From assembly GCF_040361255.1 (NCBI RefSeq), contig NZ_APNG01000018.1, positions 1-64,000 on the forward strand: a stretch of DNA of 64,000 nt, given 5' to 3'. This DNA comes from Salinisphaera sp040361255 (GTDB lineage Bacteria; Pseudomonadota; Gammaproteobacteria; Nevskiales; Salinisphaeraceae). Shown piece by piece: positions 1 through 7,628 of this stretch. Each line of letters starts with the position of its first letter. The first letter of the stretch is position 1. Made by a program: the position numbers and the translations under genes. Below the pieces are notes generated by a model, which saw only the letters and a list, made by a program, of their open reading frames with translations, searched no databases and was not told the DNA's origin.

Positions 1-90
1 TCCGGTGGGTCAGATACTGACCCTGCTGAGTTTCGGGGCTAATCAAGTTCGCGTTTATTTGCGGACCGAAAAAAGCGATGTTCGTAAGAC

Positions 91-118
91 AAAAAAAAGG
101 CCGACCCTCGGGCCGGCC
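91..118 (-). terminator. Intrinsic terminator downstream of pstS
   Basis: Read on the minus strand, a GC-rich hairpin (99-118; eight pairs including one G-U, CGAG-type loop) is followed directly by eight T residues (91-98). It lies about 50 nt past the pstS stop, so pstS is probably the last gene of its transcript. Nothing else is recognisable in 1-90. Confidence 0.85.
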
Positions 119-171
119 CGCGTGGCACGGGGCATACCCCCGAAGCCACCCGATACTGGTTGTCGCCGCGA

Positions 172-1287
172 TCAGCCGTGTTCGGCCTTGAGCGACTCGG
201 CGGTCACCTGTTCGCGGTTTTTCCATTTCTCACGCATCGCCTCGAGCTCTTCGGGCGGCAGCGAAATCAGGCCCAGCGACTTGAGCGCGCCGCGATCGCT
301 GGCCATCTGATCGGACAGGAACAGTTTGACGTAGTCGTCCATGCCGTCGATCCGCCCGACATGCGCGTTCTTGGCGTAGAAGAACAGCGAACGCGATACC
401 GGATATTCGCCGGAAGAAATCAACTCGCGCTTGGGCTCGACGCCGTCGACCTTGGCGGCTTGAATCTTGCCGCGGTTCTCTTCCAGGAAGGAGTAGCCGA
501 AGATGCCGACCGCATTGCCGTTCTGGGCGAGCTTTTGCACGATCAGATTATCGTTCTCGCCGGAGGGCACGAACTTGCCGTCCTGACGCACGGCGGGCTT
601 GTTGCCGTCGTAGCCGTCGATGTTCTGGGCGCCGTGTTCCATCACCAACTCCTCGAAGGCATCACGCGTGCCCGAGGAGGTGGGCGGGCCGTAGATCAGA
701 ATTTCGTGGTCCGGCAGGCTCGGGTCGATATCGCTCCACTTGTTGTAGGGATTGTCGACCAGTTGGCCGTCCTGCGGCACCTTCGCGGCTACGGCCTTGG
801 TGAGTTGTTCGCGCGACAGGTCGAGATCCGGCTCACCGGCTTTCTGGCCGATCACGATGCCGTCGTAACCGACCATGATCTGGGTGATATCGTCGACACC
901 GTTGTCCTGGCACATCTTCAGCTCGGAGGCCTTCATCGGCCGCGAGGCATTGGTGAAGTCCGGCGTATCTTCGCTGGCGCCCTCGCAGAACAGCTTGAAA
1001 CCGCCGCCCGAACCGGTGGATTCGACGACCGGCGTACGCAGGTCGGTGGTCGCACCGAGTTCCTCGGCCACATAGGACGAGAACGGATAGACCGTCGACG
1101 AGCCGACAATACGGATCTGGCTACGGTCGTATTTCTCGGCGCCCGCCTGAGCCTGCGAATCGCTGGCGCCTTGGCTGGCTTGATCGTCGTTGCTCTGCTC
1201 GCCCTGGCCGCAGGCAGTCAGCGCGAGCGCGGTAACCGCGATCGTCAAAAACGATTTGGGCGAGTTGGAAAATAGCGAGGTCCGCAT
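172..1287 (-). CDS. pstS: Phosphate-binding lipoprotein PstS
   Basis: Predicted 371-residue periplasmic substrate-binding component of the Pst ABC phosphate importer. The chosen ATG (1285-1287) has an AGGA-type ribosome site about 8 nt upstream. It gives an N-terminus MRTSLFSN with a hydrophobic stretch ending in a lipobox-like LTAC, so the mature protein is probably lipid-anchored. An earlier in-frame start at 1347 would bury this signal. PstS hallmarks follow: IVGSSTVYPF near the mature N-terminus, a STGSGGG phosphate loop, the SRPM segment and SSGTRDAF. The transporter genes pstC, pstA and pstB are not beside it; the next gene upstream is murB, 71 nt away on the same strand. Family assignment is firm; binding of phosphate is by homology. 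Confidence 0.9.
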   Translation of the reverse strand: MRTSLFSNSPKSFLTIAVTALALTACGQGEQSNDDQASQGASDSQAQAGAEKYDRSQIRIVGSSTVYPFSSYVAEELGATTDLRTPVVESTGSGGGFKLFCEGASEDTPDFTNASRPMKASELKMCQDNGVDDITQIMVGYDGIVIGQKAGEPDLDLSREQLTKAVAAKVPQDGQLVDNPYNKWSDIDPSLPDHEILIYGPPTSSGTRDAFEELVMEHGAQNIDGYDGNKPAVRQDGKFVPSGENDNLIVQKLAQNGNAVGIFGYSFLEENRGKIQAAKVDGVEPKRELISSGEYPVSRSLFFYAKNAHVGRIDGMDDYVKLFLSDQMASDRGALKSLGLISLPPEELEAMREKWKNREQVTAESLKAEHG

Positions 1288-1336
1288 TAAATGATCCTGG
1301 ATTTGAGGGTCGATAGTCGACGCGTTTTGCGCAAGG

Positions 1337-1356
1337 CTGTCAGGCAATCATGACAG
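1337..1356 (-). promoter_or_regulatory. Pho-box-like inverted repeat upstream of pstS
   Basis: Upstream of pstS, inside the murB-pstS gap, the minus strand carries CTGTCAT, a perfect PhoB half-site, and then a CTGACA-like second half 13 nt on rather than the standard 11. The site can also be read as the inverted repeat CTGTCA-N8-TGACAG. Its place before a phosphate-binding gene favours PhoB control, but the second half is degenerate and the spacing is off. Confidence 0.4.
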
Positions 1357-1358
1357 TT

Positions 1359-2372
1359 TTATGACGTCGCCGGCTGTGCGGCCGTGGCGCGTGCGTTCGC
1401 TGGCAGCCGGGTGACCGGAGCGAATTCCCCGACAAAGGAGATTTCCGGGGTCAGCCAGTAGCCGGTTTCGGCCTGTACGCAACGCTGCGCATGCATGATC
1501 AGCGCGCAGACATCGGCCGCGGTGGCGTGGCCGTGGTTGACAATGATGTTGGCGTGCCGCGGTGAAATCTGGGCATCGCCGCAGCGCAGCCCTTTGAGGC
1601 CGCATTCGTCGATGAGCCGGCCTGCGCCGATGCCCTCGATCTTGCGAAAGATCGAGCCGGCCGAGGGTTCGCTATCCAGCGGTGGGTGGCGCTCGGCACG
1701 CCAGCGCAAATTCTCCTGCATGATGCGGGTGAGCGTGGCCGCCGGCGCGGGCTCGAGCTCGAAGGTGGCCGAGAGCACGATATCGTCGCGCGAATGCAGC
1801 ACCGACTGGTCGTAGCCGAATTCGAAGTAATCGACATCCACACGCTGGCGTCGGTTGTCGGCGGTGAGAATCTCGGCGGATTCGAGCACTTCGCCGATGA
1901 ACATGGTGCGTTCACGCGCCGGCGCGGGCGAAAGAAAATGCAGGTTCTGCCAGAGCGCGCCGCCCACGGTGGAGGGAATGCCGACATAGTGTTCGAGCCC
2001 CGACAGACCCTGGGCGACGGCGGCATCGATCAGGTCGGGATAGACCAGGGCGCCACTGGCCGCGGTCACGCAGGTGCCATACACGTCGATCGCGCGGGCC
2101 TGATTGGCAATCACCAGCCCCGGATAGCCACGATCGCCGACCAGAATGTTGGCGCCGCGCCCGAGCAGGAAATAGTCGATATCGAAGCGCCGCGCCACGC
2201 GTACCGCGGTGGCCAGCGCTTGCGGGGTTTCGGCTTCCACATAGAAAGCGGCCGGTCCGCCGATACGAAAGCTCGTGCGCGGCGCGAGCGCGACATTGCG
2301 CTTGAGCGCTGCACCCAGATGCTGGGCCAGGGCGCGCTGCTGCGCGGCGGTGGGCGTACGGGGTTTACGCAT
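1359..2372 (-). CDS. murB: UDP-N-acetylenolpyruvoylglucosamine reductase MurB
   Basis: A 337-residue cytoplasmic FAD enzyme that reduces UDP-GlcNAc-enolpyruvate to UDP-MurNAc, the second committed step of peptidoglycan precursor synthesis. Visible signatures are RTSFRIGGPA near residue 33, the FAD-binding segment LLGRGANILVGDRG (usually GGGSN/LLVSD), the IPSTVGGALWQN loop, and the C-terminal SEPSAGSIFRK, which contains the catalytic Ser. After it comes GRLIDECGLKGLRCGDAQISPRHANIIVN. The start is ATG; no strong ribosome site is visible. The gene stands alone with pstS downstream and a divergent HAD gene upstream. Confidence 0.93.
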   Translation of the reverse strand: MRKPRTPTAAQQRALAQHLGAALKRNVALAPRTSFRIGGPAAFYVEAETPQALATAVRVARRFDIDYFLLGRGANILVGDRGYPGLVIANQARAIDVYGTCVTAASGALVYPDLIDAAVAQGLSGLEHYVGIPSTVGGALWQNLHFLSPAPARERTMFIGEVLESAEILTADNRRQRVDVDYFEFGYDQSVLHSRDDIVLSATFELEPAPAATLTRIMQENLRWRAERHPPLDSEPSAGSIFRKIEGIGAGRLIDECGLKGLRCGDAQISPRHANIIVNHGHATAADVCALIMHAQRCVQAETGYWLTPEISFVGEFAPVTRLPANARATAAQPATS

Positions 2373-2511
2373 GGCGGTAAACGGTCAGCATAAAACGCCA
2401 ATGTTCGATGCCCGAGAGCGCGAATACAAGCACGCGCGCGTCACGGGATGTCGACGCCGGTCGTGTTTGACGTAAGCTGGCAGCAAATCAAATCGATAAA
2501 ACGAGAACGCC

Positions 2512-3174
2512 TTGTCTGAGTCGCAGCGCATCGTCGTATTCGACCTCGATGTCACGCTTACCCGCTACGACACGTTTCTGCCCTTCGTGATCGGTTATCT
2601 GCGTTACCAGCGCAAACGGCGCAGCGTCGGTGCGAGTTGGCGCCTGCCCTGGAACCTGCTGCGGTTCTGGCGCTGGGGCGATCGCACCTGGGTGAAGACC
2701 CAGGTGCTGCGCTCGTTCGTGGGCGGGCAGCCGCGCGAGCGCGTCGAGGCCTGGGCCGATCGGTTTGTCGACGAGTTGCTCGAAGACGCCATGCGCGAGC
2801 AGGGAGTCGCCCAGCTGCGCCAGCATCAGGACGAAGGTGCGCGCGTGATTCTGGCGTCCGCGAGTTTCGATATCTATGTTGCGCGCCTGGCCGAAAAGCT
2901 GCACATCAACGAAGTCCTGGCCACCCGCGTGGCCTGGAATGCCCGCGACCGGCTGGTGGGCATGGACGGCGAGAACTGTCGCGATGACGAGAAACTGCGT
3001 CGTCTCAAGGCGCTCGACGGCATCCCGGCAGACGGCCGCGGGGTGACCGCCTATTCGGATTCGCATGCCGATCTGCCGCTGTTGTCCTGGGCTGAGAACG
3101 GCGTGGCAGTGTGTCCGTCCAAGCGCCTGTTCCATCAGGTCGGCGGCCTGGGGCTCGAAGTCGCGCGCTGGTGA
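2512..3174 (+). CDS. HAD-superfamily subfamily IB phosphatase (PSP-like)
   Basis: A 220-residue protein with haloacid-dehalogenase motifs. Motif I is VFDLDVTLT, with the nucleophile Asp11 and Asp13. Motif II is ILASASFD, a Lys lies in DDEKLRRL, and motif IV is YSDSHADLPLL. This spacing matches the subfamily IB group related to phosphoserine phosphatase (TIGR01490-like), with a helical cap between motifs I and II. The start is TTG at 2512, with only a weak purine-rich site upstream. The stop overlaps the start of the next gene, so it is translationally coupled to the two small membrane proteins after it. A lipid-linked or phosphorylated sugar substrate is plausible from that context but not shown. 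Confidence 0.8.
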   Translation: MSESQRIVVFDLDVTLTRYDTFLPFVIGYLRYQRKRRSVGASWRLPWNLLRFWRWGDRTWVKTQVLRSFVGGQPRERVEAWADRFVDELLEDAMREQGVAQLRQHQDEGARVILASASFDIYVARLAEKLHINEVLATRVAWNARDRLVGMDGENCRDDEKLRRLKALDGIPADGRGVTAYSDSHADLPLLSWAENGVAVCPSKRLFHQVGGLGLEVARW

Positions 3175-3527
3175 GCGTTTCCCAGATCTTTCTGGTGCTC
3201 GCCGTGGGGCTGGCCAGCCTCGCCCAGATTTTGCTCAAGCACGGCATGATGCGCTGTGCAAACGCCCGCGCCGGCCATGTCTGGTTGCGCCCGCTACGCG
3301 AACCGCTGGTGCTCGCTGGCATGAGCGCCCAGGTCATCTTGACCTGCCTGTGGCTCGTGGTCCTGTCGCATATCGATGTCAGTCTGGCGTTTCCGGTACT
3401 CGCGCTGAGCTATGTCGTGGTGGTGGCTTATTCGGCAATTTCGATGGACGAAGTGGTCGGCAAGCGACGCTGGTGCGGTGTCGTGCTCATCGTGGCGGGC
3501 GTGGGCGTGCTGGCCTGGGCAGCCTGA
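3171..3527 (+). CDS. EamA/SMR-type small membrane protein, ArnE-like
   Basis: A 118-residue protein with about four transmembrane helices, from the drug/metabolite transporter superfamily. GTG (3171) overlaps the stop of the HAD gene. The segment LAFPVLALSYVVV followed by KRRWCGVVLIVAGV resembles the corresponding part of ArnE, the subunit that flips undecaprenyl-phosphate-aminoarabinose across the inner membrane. The next gene is a second protein of the same fold, as in ArnE/ArnF pairs. Unlike an arn operon, no glycosyltransferase or aminoarabinose synthesis gene is nearby, so the lipid substrate is unknown. A general small multidrug transporter is the alternative. Confidence 0.65.
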   Translation: MSVSQIFLVLAVGLASLAQILLKHGMMRCANARAGHVWLRPLREPLVLAGMSAQVILTCLWLVVLSHIDVSLAFPVLALSYVVVVAYSAISMDEVVGKRRWCGVVLIVAGVGVLAWAA

Positions 3528-3941
3528 ATGCTGGGTGTCCGGCGCAAATCCTGGGTGAGTATCGGGCTGCTGCTGTTGTCGGTCTCGCTGATGGCCGCCG
3601 GGCAGCTATGCATGCGCCGCGGCATGCTCGACTTCGGGCCCATCGACTCGCCGGCCGCGTTCGCGAATCTGGTGTGGGGCGGCATCGTCGCGCCGTCGAG
3701 TATCGGCTTTGTCTGGCTGGGCATGATCGTCTATTCGATCGCGATTCTGGTCTGGCTGCAGGTGCTTTCGCGCATGGATCTGAGCATCGCTTTTCCGCTG
3801 ATGAGCCTGAGCTATGTGCTGGTCTATCTGGGTGCGGCCCTGTGGCCGGCGCTCGAGGAGGCGATCACCATCGGCCGGCTGGCGGGCACGGCGTTGATCA
3901 TGTGCGGCGTGGCGCTGGTGGCCGGTTCTCGTCGGCGTTAG
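3528..3941 (+). CDS. EamA/SMR-type small membrane protein, ArnF-like
   Basis: A 137-residue four-helix membrane protein that begins at the ATG directly after the stop of its ArnE-like partner (TGA-ATG), implying coupled translation and probably a heterodimer. N-terminal LMAAGQLCMRRG and the central LSRMDLSIAFPLMSLSYVLVYLGA match the small EamA/ArnE-ArnF group, ending in a hydrophobic helix and Arg-rich tail. Predicted site is the inner membrane. The substrate is not known; the HAD phosphatase-ArnE-ArnF arrangement suggests handling of a phosphorylated lipid carrier. Confidence 0.62.
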   Translation: MLGVRRKSWVSIGLLLLSVSLMAAGQLCMRRGMLDFGPIDSPAAFANLVWGGIVAPSSIGFVWLGMIVYSIAILVWLQVLSRMDLSIAFPLMSLSYVLVYLGAALWPALEEAITIGRLAGTALIMCGVALVAGSRRR

Positions 3942-3956
3942 CTGACCGGCGAAGCG

Positions 3957-5654
3957 CTAAAACCCGCAGTCCGTTGCCGAGGCACAGAACAGTACGGGCG
4001 TGCCCGGCTCCAGCTCGGTCAGGCTGAGCGAGGGCGCGGCCAGACTAACGCCCAGGCTATCGAGCAGCGGGTCGAGAATCGGCGCGAGGGTGGTGGCGGT
4101 GAGCACGGTCAGCGTATCGCCCAACCCGTCGATGGCCGTGGCAAGAACGGCGCGCGTCAATCCGGTGGCGATCTCGCCCAGCACGGGTGCTTCGGGGAGA
4201 ATCACGTAGTCGAGCTGGATATTGTCGACCAGGGCTGCGATATCGGCACTGCGCAGGGTCGTGTCGCCGTCGTGGGTCAGCGGTAGACGCGCGAGATCGT
4301 CGATATCGTCGAACACCACGCGCTGGTTCGTACGCGCCAGTAGCGTCGAGCGCTGGTTGGCTCGATTAAAGATTTCGGCCACCGTGATGCCCGCAATGCG
4401 TATCGCCGCGCGCTCGCCGGTGGCGATATCGCCGGCCGGCGTCGGCGAGCCGATGGCGGCTTCGGCCGCAGCGCTGTCGGCGCTGACCGTTACGGTATAG
4501 AACGGCTGTTGTGCACTCGCGCAGTCGATACGCTCGAGACGCGCCTCGCCGGAGGCCACGCGCAGCGATACCGGCAAAACGACTTCCGCCAGTGCCACGC
4601 CGCCTACATCGAGCGCCAGCCGCAGATCGAGCCCGAGTGCGACCTGGGCCGATTCGACCCGCGTGTAGTAGCGCCCGCTCGCGTTGGTACCGGCCGGGCC
4701 GATGACCGTGCGCGCCGGTTCGAGCAGCGCAAGCGACACCGCGACCCCGCCGAGATTCACCGGCAGTGTGGGCAGGGCGAGATCGAGCGCGATCGGCGTG
4801 TCGCGATCGGCGGCGATCAACTGGGCCACGGTATTGATCAGGTTGCCCAGGCTGATCGAGGCATCCCGGCCCACCGGCCCAGCCAGGCTCAGCACGGCCG
4901 ACAGGGGTTGGTCGCCGAGCTGATCGAGTACCGCCGCGATCACCCCGCGTCCGAGCCCGTCCAGGCGCGCCGAGACATTGCCCAGCGCCGTGGCAATACG
5001 CACGTCGAGCAGATCCTCGGGTTCGATCACCCCGAGATCGATGCCCAGCAGATCGCCGAGATTCACCCGCGTTTCGGCCAGGTCGCCGGCGCTGGCGAGC
5101 TCGATGTCGGTGCCCAGCAGATCGCCCAGCAGGGCAGGATCGATACGCGCCAGCGTGGTGCCATAGCGCAGTGCCGCGCGTGGCTGGCTGCGCGCACCCG
5201 CCGCGGCCGTGAGCGTGATATCGCCGTTGTCGAATAGGCCGAACAGCGGCTCATAGCCGCGATCGACCACCTGCAGCCGTACGCCATCGGGCCGACCGGT
5301 GCCGCGCGTGCTCAAGGTATACAGACCGAGGTCGTCGTCGACGTCGACAAAGCCTTCGTCGTAGCGCGTGACTACGGGGATGTCCTCGCCCGCGCGTTGC
5401 GCATAGTTGGCCGCCAGGCTGGCGCGCGCGGCCGCCGCGCCGTCGCTGCTGCCCAGATCGCGGCGACAGCCACTGGCCTGACGGGCGGCCTCGATCGCGG
5501 CGAGGTTGGCACTGGCGGCCAGCTTGCGCTGGGCGGCATACAGGCGCCCGGTATCGACGGCGAAGGTCAATAACGCTACCGCGGCGACGATGAATGCCGC
5601 CGTGAGAATCGCGATCGCGCCGCGCTGTCGCGAATGAAGGGCAGGCCGGCTCAA
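3957..5654 (-). CDS. TadG-like pilus-associated protein, away from main Tad locus
   Basis: A protein of about 565 residues with the TadG signature: a basic N-terminus RQRGAIAILTAAFIVAAVALLTFAVDTGRLYAAQRKL, i.e. a prepilin-like Gly followed by one transmembrane helix, then a long extracytoplasmic region. The rest is Leu/Gly/Asp-rich with repeated LGDLLG-type segments and a short Cys-containing tail. I chose TTG at 5652-5654 because AGGAG lies about 11 nt upstream; a TTG at 5690 is the alternative. TadG proteins act with TadE/TadF as pseudopilin-like parts of the Flp pilus machine. This copy is some 48 kb from the flp-tadD genes and on the opposite strand. Its gene ends 16 nt after the converging ArnF-like gene. 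Confidence 0.72.
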   Translation of the reverse strand: MSRPALHSRQRGAIAILTAAFIVAAVALLTFAVDTGRLYAAQRKLAASANLAAIEAARQASGCRRDLGSSDGAAAARASLAANYAQRAGEDIPVVTRYDEGFVDVDDDLGLYTLSTRGTGRPDGVRLQVVDRGYEPLFGLFDNGDITLTAAAGARSQPRAALRYGTTLARIDPALLGDLLGTDIELASAGDLAETRVNLGDLLGIDLGVIEPEDLLDVRIATALGNVSARLDGLGRGVIAAVLDQLGDQPLSAVLSLAGPVGRDASISLGNLINTVAQLIAADRDTPIALDLALPTLPVNLGGVAVSLALLEPARTVIGPAGTNASGRYYTRVESAQVALGLDLRLALDVGGVALAEVVLPVSLRVASGEARLERIDCASAQQPFYTVTVSADSAAAEAAIGSPTPAGDIATGERAAIRIAGITVAEIFNRANQRSTLLARTNQRVVFDDIDDLARLPLTHDGDTTLRSADIAALVDNIQLDYVILPEAPVLGEIATGLTRAVLATAIDGLGDTLTVLTATTLAPILDPLLDSLGVSLAAPSLSLTELEPGTPVLFCASATDCGF

Positions 5655-5744
5655 GCTGGAATGGTCTCCTGGGGGATACGCCCGCGACAATCGCTCGTCG
5701 CCCTGATCACGCTATCGGCGGCGCCCCCATCTGTGGTCTATTCA

Positions 5745-5768
5745 TCGTACAGGCCGTCGTACAGGCCA
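5745..5768 (+). repeat. Two tandem copies of a 12-bp unit
   Basis: TCGTACAGGCC(G/A) occurs twice in a row in the 177-bp divergent gap between tadG and the M61 peptidase, followed by a partial third unit (TTGTAT). It may be a regulator site or a simple slippage repeat; there is no further support. Confidence 0.4.
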
Positions 5769-5831
5769 TTGTATGGGCAGCAGCCCGGCGAGGGCGTACA
5801 CTTGCGCGCCTTCGAATCGAAGACCCGACGC

Positions 5832-7628
5832 ATGCCAACGCTGGATTACATCGTAACGCCGGTCGCAGCGGGTGCCCATCGCCTGCGGGTGGTGCTGGAG
5901 ACCGCGGTCGAAGCCGGCGCGCCTGTCGAGCTGGTGCTGCCCAGCTGGATTCCGGGCAGTTATGTCATTCGCGATTTCGCCCGGCATCTGTTGTCGATCG
6001 CGGCCGAAAGCGATGGCGAGCCCATCGACGTGGTATCGCTCGATCGCCAGCGCTGGGGCTGTACGCCCGGCGGCGAACGCTTGCGTGTGGTCTGCGAGTT
6101 CTATGCCCGCGACGAATCGGTACGCGCGGCCTTCCTCGACGATACCCGGGCGTTTTTCAACTTCACCTCGCTTGCGCTGCGCCCAGCGGGACGCGAGCGC
6201 GATGGTTGTCGTGTCACCCTCGAAGCGCCGGTCGGTATCGACGACTGGCAGGTGATCACCACGCTGGCCGGCGAAGACATCGACAGCCGTGGTTTCGGCG
6301 TCTATACGGCCGACGATTACTGGGCGCTGATCGATCAGCCCGTCGCCATGGGCACGGCGGTGGAATATGTGCGCTTCGCCGTACGCGGGGTGCCCCATGC
6401 CTTCGTGCTGCTGGGCAGCCATGATGCCGACACCCAGCGCCTGGCCGCCGATCTGGGCCAGGTCTGCGAGGCCCAGGCCGCGGTGTTCGATGAATTGCCG
6501 GCGCGCGAGTATCTGTTCTTCGCCCAGATCACGGCCAACGGCTTCGGCGGGCTCGAGCATCGCGAGTCCAGCGTATTGCAGGTCGCACGCAATGCCCTGC
6601 CGGCGCGTATCGAGCCGCAGCCTGGCCAGGCCACGCGCAGCAGCGCCTATGAAACGTTGCTGGGGTTGTGCAGCCACGAATATTTTCATTTGTGGAACGT
6701 CAAACGTATTCGTCCGGCGGCGGTGGCTGCCAGCGATCTGCAATCGGAAGCCTATTTTCGCGACCTATGGGCCTATGAAGGTGTGACCTCGTATTACGAC
6801 GATCTGGGACTGGTGCGCGCGGGGCTCATTTCCGAGCAGGGCTATCTCGACCGGTTGGCGACACTGGCCACGCGTATCGACCGCACGCCGGGGCGTCATC
6901 GCCAGAGTCTCGCCCAGTCCAGCTTCGATGCCTGGCTGAAATTCTATCGCCCTGACGAGAACACGCCTAATGCGGTGGTCAGCTATTACGGCAAGGGCGC
7001 CCAGTTCGCGCTCGGCCTCGATCTGAAACTGCGGGTGGAAACCGACGGTGCGCTCGCGCTCGACGACGTGATGCGCGAACTCTGGCAACGCCATGGGCGC
7101 CACGACGCGCCGGTGCCCGAACACGGGCTGGCCACGCTGGCGGCCGAGCTGTCGGGGCTGGACCTGTCGGATTTTGTCGACGCCCATCTGGAAACCACGA
7201 TCGATGCGCCCTGGGCCGACTGGCTGCGCTATTTCGGCATCGAGGCGCTGTTCGCGCCGGCCAGCGACGACGCCGCGCTCATCCAGGGGCGCCTGGGACT
7301 GCGTGTGGGCAGCGAAGCCCAGCCGCGGGTGGCGCATGTCTTCGACGCGGGCGTGGCCCAGGCCGCCGGTCTATCGCCGCAGGATCGGCTGGTCGCGCTC
7401 GATGGCGTGGAAGTCGTTGGCGCCACCCTGGCCGAACGTCTGCGCCGGTATCCGGCCGGGGCCGTGGTGCGTATGCATCTGCTGCGGGGCGACGAACTGT
7501 TGCTGCGCGAGGTCACCTTAGCCGCGGATGCGGCAGGAGAATGGAAGCTGCGTATCGATAGCCAAGCCGATCCGGACGCCCATGCGCGCCGTGCGAACTG
7601 GTTGCAAGGTGTCCACGCAGCGGCCTGA
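5832..7628 (+). CDS. M61 family peptidase with C-terminal PDZ domain
   Basis: A 598-residue metallopeptidase of the glycyl aminopeptidase (M61) family. The zinc motif HEYFH is at residues 282-286 in the family context SHEYFHLWNVKRIRP, and the third zinc ligand is probably Glu316 in LWAYEGVTSYYDD. The N-terminal 180 residues form the beta-rich M61 domain (LPSWIPGSYVIRDFARH). A PDZ domain sits near residues 490-570 (GLRVGSEAQPRVAHVFDAGVAQ, then DRLVALDG). No signal peptide is seen, so it is probably cytoplasmic. The ATG at 5832 was chosen over upstream starts because homology begins at MPTLDYIVTP. The end overlaps the acyl-CoA synthetase gene. Confidence 0.9.
   Translation: MPTLDYIVTPVAAGAHRLRVVLETAVEAGAPVELVLPSWIPGSYVIRDFARHLLSIAAESDGEPIDVVSLDRQRWGCTPGGERLRVVCEFYARDESVRAAFLDDTRAFFNFTSLALRPAGRERDGCRVTLEAPVGIDDWQVITTLAGEDIDSRGFGVYTADDYWALIDQPVAMGTAVEYVRFAVRGVPHAFVLLGSHDADTQRLAADLGQVCEAQAAVFDELPAREYLFFAQITANGFGGLEHRESSVLQVARNALPARIEPQPGQATRSSAYETLLGLCSHEYFHLWNVKRIRPAAVAASDLQSEAYFRDLWAYEGVTSYYDDLGLVRAGLISEQGYLDRLATLATRIDRTPGRHRQSLAQSSFDAWLKFYRPDENTPNAVVSYYGKGAQFALGLDLKLRVETDGALALDDVMRELWQRHGRHDAPVPEHGLATLAAELSGLDLSDFVDAHLETTIDAPWADWLRYFGIEALFAPASDDAALIQGRLGLRVGSEAQPRVAHVFDAGVAQAAGLSPQDRLVALDGVEVVGATLAERLRRYPAGAVVRMHLLRGDELLLREVTLAADAAGEWKLRIDSQADPDAHARRANWLQGVHAAA

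Noticed and set aside
160..1275. Plus-strand frame opposite pstS
   Set aside because: pstS on the minus strand has a lipobox, conserved motifs, ribosome site and terminator; the plus frame has none.
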